From JACRLW01 sp050181465 (GTDB taxonomy: Bacteria; Planctomycetota; UBA1135; UBA2386), in contig JBFXDD010000048.1 in NCBI GenBank assembly GCA_050181465.1, forward strand, positions 1-29,778: 29,778 nucleotides of DNA, in the 5' to 3' direction. This document shows, one piece after another, positions 1 to 6,815 of the stretch. The position numbers were made by a program, and so were the translations under genes. The notes beneath the pieces are model-generated. The model was not told the origin of the DNA. It saw only the letters and a list, made by a program, of their open reading frames with translations, and ran no database searches. The stretch's first letter is position 1. The number at the start of each line of letters is the position of its first letter.

Positions 1-1415
1 CCGGGCGCACTCGATTGGATGGCGCCGAGCGGTGTGGCGATCAGGAGTGTTCCGAATGCGGTCGGCAGGTTGGCGACAGCGAAGTTGAGCAGGAGCCAGT
101 CGGACGTGGCCGTCGGCAGGAAACTCTGGTGATCGACGACGGGATCGAAGGTGGCTCCGAGGATCGGGCCGGTGGACACGCCGGGCCGCAACGCCGATGG
201 GTTGGCCGGGATGCCGAGCCGGATGGTCTGGGTCGCCGGGCGCGCGGTGGAGTCGTTCCGCCACAGATGCACGATCTGGAACGCATCGTAGGCGATGCTC
301 ACGAGGTCGAGATCGCCGTCGCCGTCCATGTCGGCGAGTCGGGCACCGAGATGACTCTCTTTGCCGGAATCGAGGAGTTGCTTGCTGAATCGGCCGAAGC
401 CGTCGTTGGTCCAGACGGCGAGTTGCTCGGTCCCGCGGTGTTCGCCCGTCGTGATGTCCACGTCGCCGTCACCGTCGAAGTCGGCCACGTCCAGACTATT
501 GGTCGTGAACTGGCGTGCGAGCAACTGACGGGTCCAGGCCCCGGCGACCGGATCGCTCGGCGCGCGAAACCAATACACCTGCGCGTCGGGCGCGCTGCCG
601 ATGTTCTCTTCGGTGGCGACGATGTCGGTGCGACCATCGCCGTCGAGATCGGCAGCGCCGACGCGGTCGCACCAGTTCACCGTTCGGCCGATCCGGTGCA
701 TGTTCCAGGCCCCGGCACCGTTGCCCGGATTGCGCCACCACGCGACGTTGTTGCCGCCGTGATAGGGATCGCTGCCGATCAAGTCGACCTGGCCGTCGCC
801 ATCCACGTCGGCCATCGCGATGCCGTCTTCACCGGCGCTGGCGGTGATCTCCACGCGGGTCCAGTTGCCGGCTTCCGGGTTCTGGGACGGCACCTCGAAG
901 TAGTACACCGAAGCGTCGTTGCCGTTGAACACGAGCTCAGGTCGTCCACCGGGGATCACTTGAGCGAGGGCGTAGCCCTGTGCCGTCGCATGGAAGCCGG
1001 AGTTTCGCGGCACCTGACCGATGATCGCTCGGCGCGACCATTGCGTGCCCGCGACGTCGCTCGCTTCGAGCCATTCGATGTTGGGCGTGTTGTTGGCGAC
1101 GATGTCGGGGAAGGTGTCCCCGTCGACGTCCAAGACCAGCATCGCATCGCCGACGGGGAGGGTCGTGCGCGTCCACGTGCCCGTCATGTCACCGCCGGGA
1201 TTTCGATACAGGTAGTTACCGGACACGATGTCCGGGAGGGAATCGCCGGTGACGTCGGCGAGTGCGAGCCCGAACACCCGCCGGTGGCTGTTGCTCACCT
1301 GGTGATAGGTGAAGCTCAGCGATTGCGCCGGGATTGCGGCCACGCCGATCCCGAGGGCTGCGGCGAAGGCAGCCGCGCGGCGAGTCCGAAGACAGCGGTG
1401 GGGTACGGCCGACAT
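1..1415 (-). CDS. Exported FG-GAP/VCBS repeat protein, 3' end cut by window edge
   Basis: The minus-strand frame is open from an ATG at 1415 to the left edge, giving 471 codons with no stop. It opens with an arginine-rich n-region and a hydrophobic stretch ending in AIPAQS, a good signal peptide of about 32 residues. Six calcium-loop motifs follow, of the form DxxGDxxxDI/L (for example DVDGDGQVDL, DFDGDGDVDI, DMDGDGDLDL). These are typical of FG-GAP/VCBS beta-propeller repeats, so the protein is probably secreted or surface-exposed, and its ligand is unknown. The last residues visible (GTLLIATPLGAIQSSAP) look like the C-terminal region of the exported protein at 19936-20436. The start is set by the signal peptide; there is no Shine-Dalgarno, but a TACGCT element lies 12 nt upstream. 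A 625-codon open frame on the opposite strand has no recognisable domain and is taken as a shadow. Confidence 0.85.
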   Translation of the reverse strand, partial: MSAVPHRCLRTRRAAAFAAALGIGVAAIPAQSLSFTYHQVSNSHRRVFGLALADVTGDSLPDIVSGNYLYRNPGGDMTGTWTRTTLPVGDAMLVLDVDGDTFPDIVANNTPNIEWLEASDVAGTQWSRRAIIGQVPRNSGFHATAQGYALAQVIPGGRPELVFNGNDASVYYFEVPSQNPEAGNWTRVEITASAGEDGIAMADVDGDGQVDLIGSDPYHGGNNVAWWRNPGNGAGAWNMHRIGRTVNWCDRVGAADLDGDGRTDIVATEENIGSAPDAQVYWFRAPSDPVAGAWTRQLLARQFTTNSLDVADFDGDGDVDITTGEHRGTEQLAVWTNDGFGRFSKQLLDSGKESHLGARLADMDGDGDLDLVSIAYDAFQIVHLWRNDSTARPATQTIRLGIPANPSALRPGVSTGPILGATFDPVVDHQSFLPTATSDWLLLNFAVANLPTAFGTLLIATPLGAIQSSAP

Positions 1416-1427
1416 GGTGGGCCAGAG

Positions 1428-1433
1428 AGCGTA
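1428..1433 (-). promoter_or_regulatory. Possible -10 element TACGCT
   Basis: On the minus strand TACGCT fits TAnnnT and lies 12 nt before the ATG at 1415. It is followed by CTCTGGCCC, which resembles the sequence after similar elements at 23594 and 10473. I see no clear -35 box. Confidence 0.3.
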
Positions 1434-1674
1434 CCGCTCATCCGCGAGTCGTGCTGGATCCGCGGCGATCGAGTCGCGACGCAGGGTGGTCGAGCCGGCG
1501 ATCCCAAGGTGGGACGAGTCGTTCTCGCCGCGCGACCCGCCGTCGTGCCTCTGCCGGCCCGTTCCGGATCGCTCCGCGGCTTGCCCTTGCATCGAGCGAT
1601 CGCCCCGCTTCCCGGCCGTGTTCAGCGCGGTGACAATGGCTGCCGATCCGATCTGGGGCCCCAACCCATCCGTC

Positions 1675-3228
1675 ATGTCTGCATTCCGACCGCTGCTTCT
1701 CGCGTCTCTCCTCGGTGCTCTCCTCAGCGCGGCAATCGTCGCGCAGCAAGGGCCGCGCTGGCACGGCGTTCAATACTCGCTCCCCAAGGGCTGGACTGCG
1801 CAGGTGCAGGACGAAGTGCTCGTCCTGATACCGGCCGGAGTGGCACCCGACGGAACTTCCGGCGAAGGCTATGGAATGCTCTTCGACAATGAGTTGGCCA
1901 GCGTTCAGGGCGAAGAGCTTCTCGAAGCGCTGGAAGCTGCCGCCGAGCAGATGCTCGAGGGTTCGCGCAAGAAGAGCGATCGAGTGGGTCCGATCGGCGC
2001 GGTGTCGGGTCGCACGGTCGTGTTCAGCCGGACCTACGACAACAACGCCACCGTCGACCTGCGTTTCGCCTGCTTCCCGGCAGAGGGCGGAGTCGCCGCG
2101 ATCTTCATCGTCGGCGAGGTCGGCAAGTTGAAAGCGCGCGACGGCGAGATCGCGGCCTTGCTCGACTCGATCGGCAAGGATGCCGCCGCGCCCAAGCGCA
2201 AGCCCTTCGGACTGGGCCGCAAGAAGGCCGGCGATGGCGACGAGAAGGGGGGCGAGAAAGGCAACGAAGAGGTCGAAGGCGGTGAGCCGGCCGAAACGGA
2301 GACACCGGTCGAAGAGTCCGGCCGCGATGAGCCGAAGTCCGGCGGCAATCCACTCTTGCGTCGTAAGCCCGGCGGAGATCCGAAGGCGGATAGCGACAAG
2401 CCGAGCTTCGTCCGCATTCCCGGCGCGCGAGAACTGAAGTGGTGCGGCATCGCGATCGACGTACCGGCCGATTGGAAGACCCAGGCGGGCGACGAGGATG
2501 CGATGCTCCTGATGCCGCCGGGCTTCGGCGAGAGCGGCGTGCTCGATGAGATCTATGCGCTCGCCGGTGACGGCTCGCTGAAGTCGCTCGACGCAGCGGA
2601 CACGAACGAGCGGATCCAGGAGGCGCTGGATGAGATCCAGCCCGGACTCCTGCCGCAGGGCTCACCGCAGTCGGCTCGCTTCGGCGCGATCGCCGGTAAG
2701 GAGTTTGCCTTCCGCGGTGAGACACCGACCGGCGACCCGGTGGCGGCCGTGCTGTACGCGTTCCCCACCGCGGGTGGTGTCCGCGCGCTGCTCGCGCTCG
2801 GCTACCCGAGCAAGCTGGAGGCACGTCGCGCCCTCATTCGCTCGATGCTCGGGTCGATGCGGCCGCTCGCGGGTGCGAAGAGCGGCGGTGCGTCGCCGCA
2901 GGAGCTCTGCGGAACCTGGCAGTACTTCGCGTCCGTGACGGCAAACAACGGCGGCGGCAGCTCGAACGAGGCTCGCTTCACGCTCAACCCCGATGGGACC
3001 TACGTGTACTCCGCCGAGAACTGCAGCACGAATCCCTTCGGTGCGGCTTGGGGCAACGCACGCTCGCGAGGTCGCTGGACCGCGACCGCCGACTCCATCA
3101 CTTTCACCGACGACACCGGCTCGACGACCTATGGCCTCGAGAAGCGCAATCACCCGCGCAACCGGGACCCGATGCTCGTGCTCGACGGCAAGAGCTTCGT
3201 GACCGTGTACCAGAAGCGTCCGTGGTGA
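1675..3228 (+). CDS. Exported protein with duplicated PsbP/Mog1-like domain and C-terminal barrel-like domain
   Basis: The protein has 517 residues. The ATG at 1675 is chosen because it directly begins a signal peptide (MSAFRPLLLASLLGALL...AAIVAQQ); an upstream in-frame ATG at 1636 would bury it. Residues about 28-160 and about 245-400 look like two copies of one domain: each begins with a Trp-containing beta motif (WHGVQYSLPKGW and WCGIAIDVPADW) followed by a segment ending in LLMPPG or VLIPAG. Residues about 167-243 form a charged linker rich in Lys, Glu and Gly. The last 105 residues start with GTWQY and contain FTLNPDGTYVY, a pattern of small lipocalin-like or copper-resistance-like barrels. 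The function is not recognised. The gene runs in the same direction as the epimerase gene that starts 89 nt downstream, but no functional link is evident. Confidence 0.8.
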   Translation: MSAFRPLLLASLLGALLSAAIVAQQGPRWHGVQYSLPKGWTAQVQDEVLVLIPAGVAPDGTSGEGYGMLFDNELASVQGEELLEALEAAAEQMLEGSRKKSDRVGPIGAVSGRTVVFSRTYDNNATVDLRFACFPAEGGVAAIFIVGEVGKLKARDGEIAALLDSIGKDAAAPKRKPFGLGRKKAGDGDEKGGEKGNEEVEGGEPAETETPVEESGRDEPKSGGNPLLRRKPGGDPKADSDKPSFVRIPGARELKWCGIAIDVPADWKTQAGDEDAMLLMPPGFGESGVLDEIYALAGDGSLKSLDAADTNERIQEALDEIQPGLLPQGSPQSARFGAIAGKEFAFRGETPTGDPVAAVLYAFPTAGGVRALLALGYPSKLEARRALIRSMLGSMRPLAGAKSGGASPQELCGTWQYFASVTANNGGGSSNEARFTLNPDGTYVYSAENCSTNPFGAAWGNARSRGRWTATADSITFTDDTGSTTYGLEKRNHPRNRDPMLVLDGKSFVTVYQKRPW

Positions 3229-3290
3229 CGCGCGCAGGATCGTCGCAGGGCGCCCGCCGAATCGACGTTCTCGGCGATCGTTGACCGGCG

Positions 3291-3309
3291 ACGCTCCGTC
3301 GGAGAGCGT
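3291..3309 (+). promoter_or_regulatory. Possible stem-loop over the GGAG of the epimerase start
   Basis: ACGCTC (3291-3296) can pair with GAGCGT (3304-3309). A nested alternative, CTCC-GTC-GGAG, uses the same bases. The only Shine-Dalgarno-like sequence for the GTG at 3318 is this GGAG (3301-3304), so the fold would mask it. Short stems are common in GC-rich DNA. Confidence 0.25.
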
Positions 3310-3317
3310 GCGTAGCC

Positions 3318-4517
3318 GTGACCACGGCATATCTCTCGACGCGGCGCGACGAACTGCTCGCGTGCTATCGCGACGGACTCCTGTCGGACGTCGTTCCATT
3401 CTGGCTGCGCCACGGGATCGATCGTGAACACGGTGGGATCCTGTCGGCGTTGGATCGCCGAGGTGAAGTCGTCGACACGGACAAGGCGGTATGGATCCAA
3501 GGTCGTGCTGCCTGGTTGTTCGGCACGCTGTTCAACACCGTGGAACGGCGGCCCGAATGGCTCGCCGCGGCGACGACCTGCGCGCAGTTCCTTCGCGATC
3601 GCTGCGTCGCACCCGGCGGCAAGCTCTTCTTCACGGTGACGAGGTCCGGCCAGCCGCTCCGCATGCGTCGCTACGTCTACTCGGAGAGTTTCGCCGCGAT
3701 CGGTCATGCCGAGCTGTATCGGGCCGGCGGTGATTCGCATTGGCGCGATCTCGCGTTGGCGGCGTTCGACCTCTATCTGAAGTATTCGCGCGAGCCCGGG
3801 CACATCCTGCCGAAGGTCGATCCCACGACGCGGCCGACGCGCGGCATCGGCACTCTCATGATCCTGCTCGTGACGGCGCAGGACCTGCGGGAGTGCCTGG
3901 GCGATGTCCTCGTGCGCGGACGAACTCTGACTCAGTGGGCCGAGACGGCGTGCGAAGAGATCGTGCGCTACTTCCTCAGGCCCGAGCTTCGCGCGGTGAT
4001 GGAGCAGGTAGGTCCTGAGGGCGAGATCTACGATCACTTCGACGGTCGACTGCTCAATCCCGGTCACGCCATCGAAGCGTCATGGTTCATGTTGCGGGAA
4101 GCGCGCCGCAACTCCGACGCTTCGTTGGCGAGGACCTCGCTCGACATGCTGGACTGGATGTGGGAGCGAGGATGGGATCGCGAGCACGGTGGATTGTCGT
4201 ACTTCGTCGACCTGCTCGGGAAGCCGGTTCAGGAATACTGGCACTTCCAGAAGTTCTGGTGGCCGCACAACGAGGCGATCATCGCAACCCTCATGGCGCA
4301 TGTGCACACCGGAGACGCACGCTATGCGGAGATGCATAGGCAGGTCCACGATTGGGCATATTCGCACTTCCCCGATCCCGTCCACGGCGAGTGGTACGGT
4401 TACCTCGATCGCGAGGGTCGTGTGACTTCCGAACTGAAGGGCAGCCTCTGGAAGGGGCCCTTCCACCTGCCGCGTCAGCAGCTCGTCTGCTGGAACCTGC
4501 TCGAGGGTCGAGCCTGA
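3318..4517 (+). CDS. N-acylglucosamine 2-epimerase (AGE/RnBP family)
   Basis: The protein has 399 residues, the usual length of the family, and starts with GTG. AGE enzymes are (alpha/alpha)6-barrels that interconvert N-acetylmannosamine and N-acetylglucosamine in the cytoplasm. Four residues match the active-site set described for cyanobacterial AGE in order and spacing: Arg63 in WIQGR, His250 in NPGHAIE, Glu319 in WPHNEA and His383 in GPFHLP. EHGG, typical of the family, occurs twice (near residues 37 and 290). There is no signal peptide. Cellobiose 2-epimerases share the fold, but the neighbouring sialidase and sialate lyase favour ManNAc as substrate. That would give the kinase-independent ManNAc to GlcNAc step seen in some Bacteroidetes sialate pathways. 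The gene is convergent with the sialidase, with only 3 nt between the stops. Confidence 0.88.
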   Translation: MTTAYLSTRRDELLACYRDGLLSDVVPFWLRHGIDREHGGILSALDRRGEVVDTDKAVWIQGRAAWLFGTLFNTVERRPEWLAAATTCAQFLRDRCVAPGGKLFFTVTRSGQPLRMRRYVYSESFAAIGHAELYRAGGDSHWRDLALAAFDLYLKYSREPGHILPKVDPTTRPTRGIGTLMILLVTAQDLRECLGDVLVRGRTLTQWAETACEEIVRYFLRPELRAVMEQVGPEGEIYDHFDGRLLNPGHAIEASWFMLREARRNSDASLARTSLDMLDWMWERGWDREHGGLSYFVDLLGKPVQEYWHFQKFWWPHNEAIIATLMAHVHTGDARYAEMHRQVHDWAYSHFPDPVHGEWYGYLDREGRVTSELKGSLWKGPFHLPRQQLVCWNLLEGRA

Positions 4518-4520
4518 TCG

Positions 4521-5726
4521 CTACTGCTTCTTCCCGCCGTCGCTCTTGGTTCCGCTCGTGTTCTCGCCCTTGGGCTCCTCGACGGCCGCGGGCTCCGGCT
4601 CATCGCTCTCGAGCCAAGTCATGTCGAAGGTGAGGAAGCGGATCTCCGTGTCGCCGGCCGGCTCATAGAGCACACCGATGCGTCCGTCCGGCAGTCGCGC
4701 CATGGAGCTGTAGGCGAATGGTCCGGGAACGAGCACCTTCGATATCGGCCAGGTTCGACCGCCGTCGAACGAGAGCCGCACGGTGCCGCGCTTCCGCCCC
4801 TTGCCCGGCGGGTCGCCCGCAGGATTCAGGAACAAGGTGCAGTGCCGATCTTCCTCCTTCCAGGAGATCAGGCTGCCCTGGCACACCGGCTCGTCCAGCG
4901 TGCGATCCTCGACCGCCTTCGACCAAGTCGCGCCGCCGTCCGAAGACCACGCGACTTTCCGCCCTCCGTTGCCTCGCCACTGGCGCGAGTTCAGGTACAC
5001 GCCGCCGTCGGCGGTCTCGCTGACTTGCACCTCGTTGAGCTGGATTCCCTCCTGCGGGACGTCCGCGCCGCGCCGCCAGGTATCGCCGCCGTCGTCGCTG
5101 ATCGCCATCCAGTTGACGAAGACGTTCTTGTCGTCGTGCGAGTTGCACGGCACGAGCATGCGACCGGCGTACTTGCCGCGTTCGAGTTGGATGCCGATGC
5201 CCGGCCCCTGCGCGACCGTCACTGCGTTCTCCGGCTTGAGCGCCGCACTGAGATCGATCGGTTGCGACCACGTCTGGCCGTCGTCATCGGAGGTGACGCA
5301 GGCCATGCGAGTACCGCCGCTGGGGCCGGGCGGGATCTTGTCGAACTCACGAGTCTTCGGCGGGAAGACGTGGAAGTGCAGATAGATCCGGCCGGACTCA
5401 CGTTCCTGAACGACGGTTGGATTGTTGACCGAACTCTCGCCGTCGGCGACGACGATCCGAGCCTTGGACCAAGTGCGGCCGAGATCCGTCGAGCGCGAGA
5501 GGACGAGGTCGTTGCTTGCCTGATCCGACTTCTTGTCGCGTCCTTCGGCGAATGCGAGCAGGGTGCCGGAACTCGTGCACAGGAGTGCCGGGATCCGGAT
5601 CGACGGTTGTCCCGTGGACTCCGGTGCGACGAACACCGTGACGTAGGATCGCTCCTGCGCGTGAAGATCTGCGCGACTGAGTAGTGCCGCGATCACCGTC
5701 AGGATCGTGCGAGAACCGTTCATCAT
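4521..5726 (-). CDS. Exported exo-alpha-sialidase (GH33-like, BNR repeats)
   Basis: The protein has 401 residues with a signal peptide ending near LHAQE (residue 25). It shows the hallmarks of a six-bladed sialidase: SIRIP with Arg44 of the arginine triad, FAEGR at 59-63, and five Asp boxes (S-x-D-x-G-x-T-W) at about 79-86, 146-153, 210-217, 261-268 and 319-326. NEVQVSE near 231 carries the conserved Glu, and YSSMARLPDGR plus LYE near 339-355 carries the Tyr region. These enzymes release terminal sialic acid from glycans outside the cytoplasm. The last 30 residues are a Glu/Pro/Lys/Gly tail of low complexity. Two adjacent ATGs (5726, 5723) overlap the stop of the lyase gene (ATGATGA arrangement), so the two are probably translationally coupled. 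Confidence 0.9.
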   Translation of the reverse strand: MMNGSRTILTVIAALLSRADLHAQERSYVTVFVAPESTGQPSIRIPALLCTSSGTLLAFAEGRDKKSDQASNDLVLSRSTDLGRTWSKARIVVADGESSVNNPTVVQERESGRIYLHFHVFPPKTREFDKIPPGPSGGTRMACVTSDDDGQTWSQPIDLSAALKPENAVTVAQGPGIGIQLERGKYAGRMLVPCNSHDDKNVFVNWMAISDDGGDTWRRGADVPQEGIQLNEVQVSETADGGVYLNSRQWRGNGGRKVAWSSDGGATWSKAVEDRTLDEPVCQGSLISWKEEDRHCTLFLNPAGDPPGKGRKRGTVRLSFDGGRTWPISKVLVPGPFAYSSMARLPDGRIGVLYEPAGDTEIRFLTFDMTWLESDEPEPAAVEEPKGENTSGTKSDGGKKQ

Positions 5727-6640
5727 GCGTCTTTCCAATCGAAGAATCCGATCCGTGCGAGTTGCTCCAGAATGAGCGCGGTCGTCGCCGCATCGGGAGC
5801 GGAGTTGGGCAGGCGAGCGATACCGACCGGTACACCGAGATGGTTCATCAGTGCTTTGGCACTGCCCATGTATCCGTGTCGAGCGAGGATCTTGACCAGT
5901 TGCACCGATCGATACTGCTCGATCCGCGCCGTCGCCAGGTCGCCTCGGTCGAACGCGAGCTGCATACGGTGGTAGATACCCGGCGCGAAGTTGAATGTGC
6001 TGCCGACCGCACCACGAGCACCGAGCGACAGCGCGGCCAGGAAGAATTCGTCGCAGCCCCACGGGAGATCGAAGCGGCCGTCGCCCGCTCGCATCGCGAG
6101 CTGATAGGCCATCAGGTCCTGGTTCGTGAACTTGATCCCGCGGAGTCCCGGAATGCGCTCGGGTGCGAGCGCGAGGAACTCCTCCATCGAGAACAGGACG
6201 CCGGTGAGCGCCGGGATGTCGTAGTAGTAGAAGGGCACCTGGGGCGCGGCGCGCGCGACGAGTTCGCAACACGCGACGAGGTCCGCGACGGACTTCGGTT
6301 TGAAGTAGGACGGCGCCAACATCGAGACCGCGGCGGCACCATGCGAGGCCGCGTGTGCAGCCAATGCCGCGGCGTCGCGGAGGCAGTTGGAGCCGACGTG
6401 AACGATCACCTGGAGATCGGTGCCCTTTGTCACCGCGAGCCAGCGCTCGGTCAGTGCGCGCCGCTCGTCGAGCGACAGCGAATGACTCTCGCCCGTACTG
6501 CCGGCGATGAAGACCTGGCGAATCCCTCTGCTCGACAGATGGTCACGCTGGATCTCGACCACGTCGAGGGCGAGGTCGCCGCTTGCATCGAACGGCGTGT
6601 GGGTCGCCGCGCACGTGCCGCGGATGGCAAAGTCATGCAT
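5723..6640 (-). CDS. nanA: N-acetylneuraminate lyase (DapA/NAL superfamily)
   Basis: The protein has 305 residues and forms a TIM barrel. It cleaves N-acetylneuraminate to N-acetylmannosamine and pyruvate through a Schiff base in the cytoplasm. The GSTGE pyruvate-binding loop is at residues 47-51, the catalytic Tyr140 in YYDIPALTG, and the Schiff-base Lys170 in GIKFTNQD. GCDE (196-199) and GAVGSTFNF (210-218) are typical of sialate lyases rather than dihydrodipicolinate synthases. The length fits the family and there is no signal peptide. It overlaps the sialidase start by 4 nt. The ATG at 6640 lacks a Shine-Dalgarno, but a TAAGGT element lies only 8 nt upstream. No NanK or NanE lies nearby, which fits use of the epimerase at 3318 instead. 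Confidence 0.92.
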   Translation of the reverse strand: MHDFAIRGTCAATHTPFDASGDLALDVVEIQRDHLSSRGIRQVFIAGSTGESHSLSLDERRALTERWLAVTKGTDLQVIVHVGSNCLRDAAALAAHAASHGAAAVSMLAPSYFKPKSVADLVACCELVARAAPQVPFYYYDIPALTGVLFSMEEFLALAPERIPGLRGIKFTNQDLMAYQLAMRAGDGRFDLPWGCDEFFLAALSLGARGAVGSTFNFAPGIYHRMQLAFDRGDLATARIEQYRSVQLVKILARHGYMGSAKALMNHLGVPVGIARLPNSAPDAATTALILEQLARIGFFDWKDA

Positions 6641-6648
6641 CGACGCGC

Positions 6649-6654
6649 ACCTTA
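6649..6654 (-). promoter_or_regulatory. Possible -10 element TAAGGT of the lyase-sialidase pair
   Basis: On the minus strand TAAGGT ends 8 nt before the ATG at 6640, so transcription could begin at or next to the start codon. I see no good -35 box at the expected distance. Confidence 0.3.
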
Positions 6655-6753
6655 GCCCGGATCATGCGAGAAAGTCTGCTGCGATCGCCGCAACTCGCGC
6701 TCAGCGGCGTCACTACGTGGGCTCCTCCGTGGCAGCGTCGCCACGGCTACGCA

Positions 6754-6768
6754 TCGGTCGTCGACCGA
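6754..6768. promoter_or_regulatory. 15-bp inverted repeat, candidate operator
   Basis: TCGGTCG-T-CGACCGA is a perfect 7-bp inverted repeat around one central base. It lies in the 175-nt gap between the kelch-MFS gene and the lyase gene, about 114 nt before the lyase start. A one-base loop and no T-run argue against a terminator, so a dimeric regulator site is the more natural reading. No regulator gene is present in the window. Confidence 0.3.
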
Positions 6769-6815
6769 CGCACATCCTTCGTGGGCATCGACCTGCGGCG
6801 ATCTCGCGCCGACGT

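Noticed and set aside
1636..1674. Upstream ATG giving a 13-residue longer exported protein
   Set aside because: It would place the signal peptide inside the chain; the ATG at 1675 begins it directly.
15..1892. Long plus-strand open frame (625 codons) opposite the FG-GAP gene
   Set aside because: No domain, no signal peptide and an Arg/Gly/Val-rich composition. The opposite strand has a signal peptide and six calcium-loop motifs.
5684..6655. 323-codon plus-strand open frame opposite the sialate lyase
   Set aside because: The opposite frame holds all catalytic residues of the lyase family; this one shows none.
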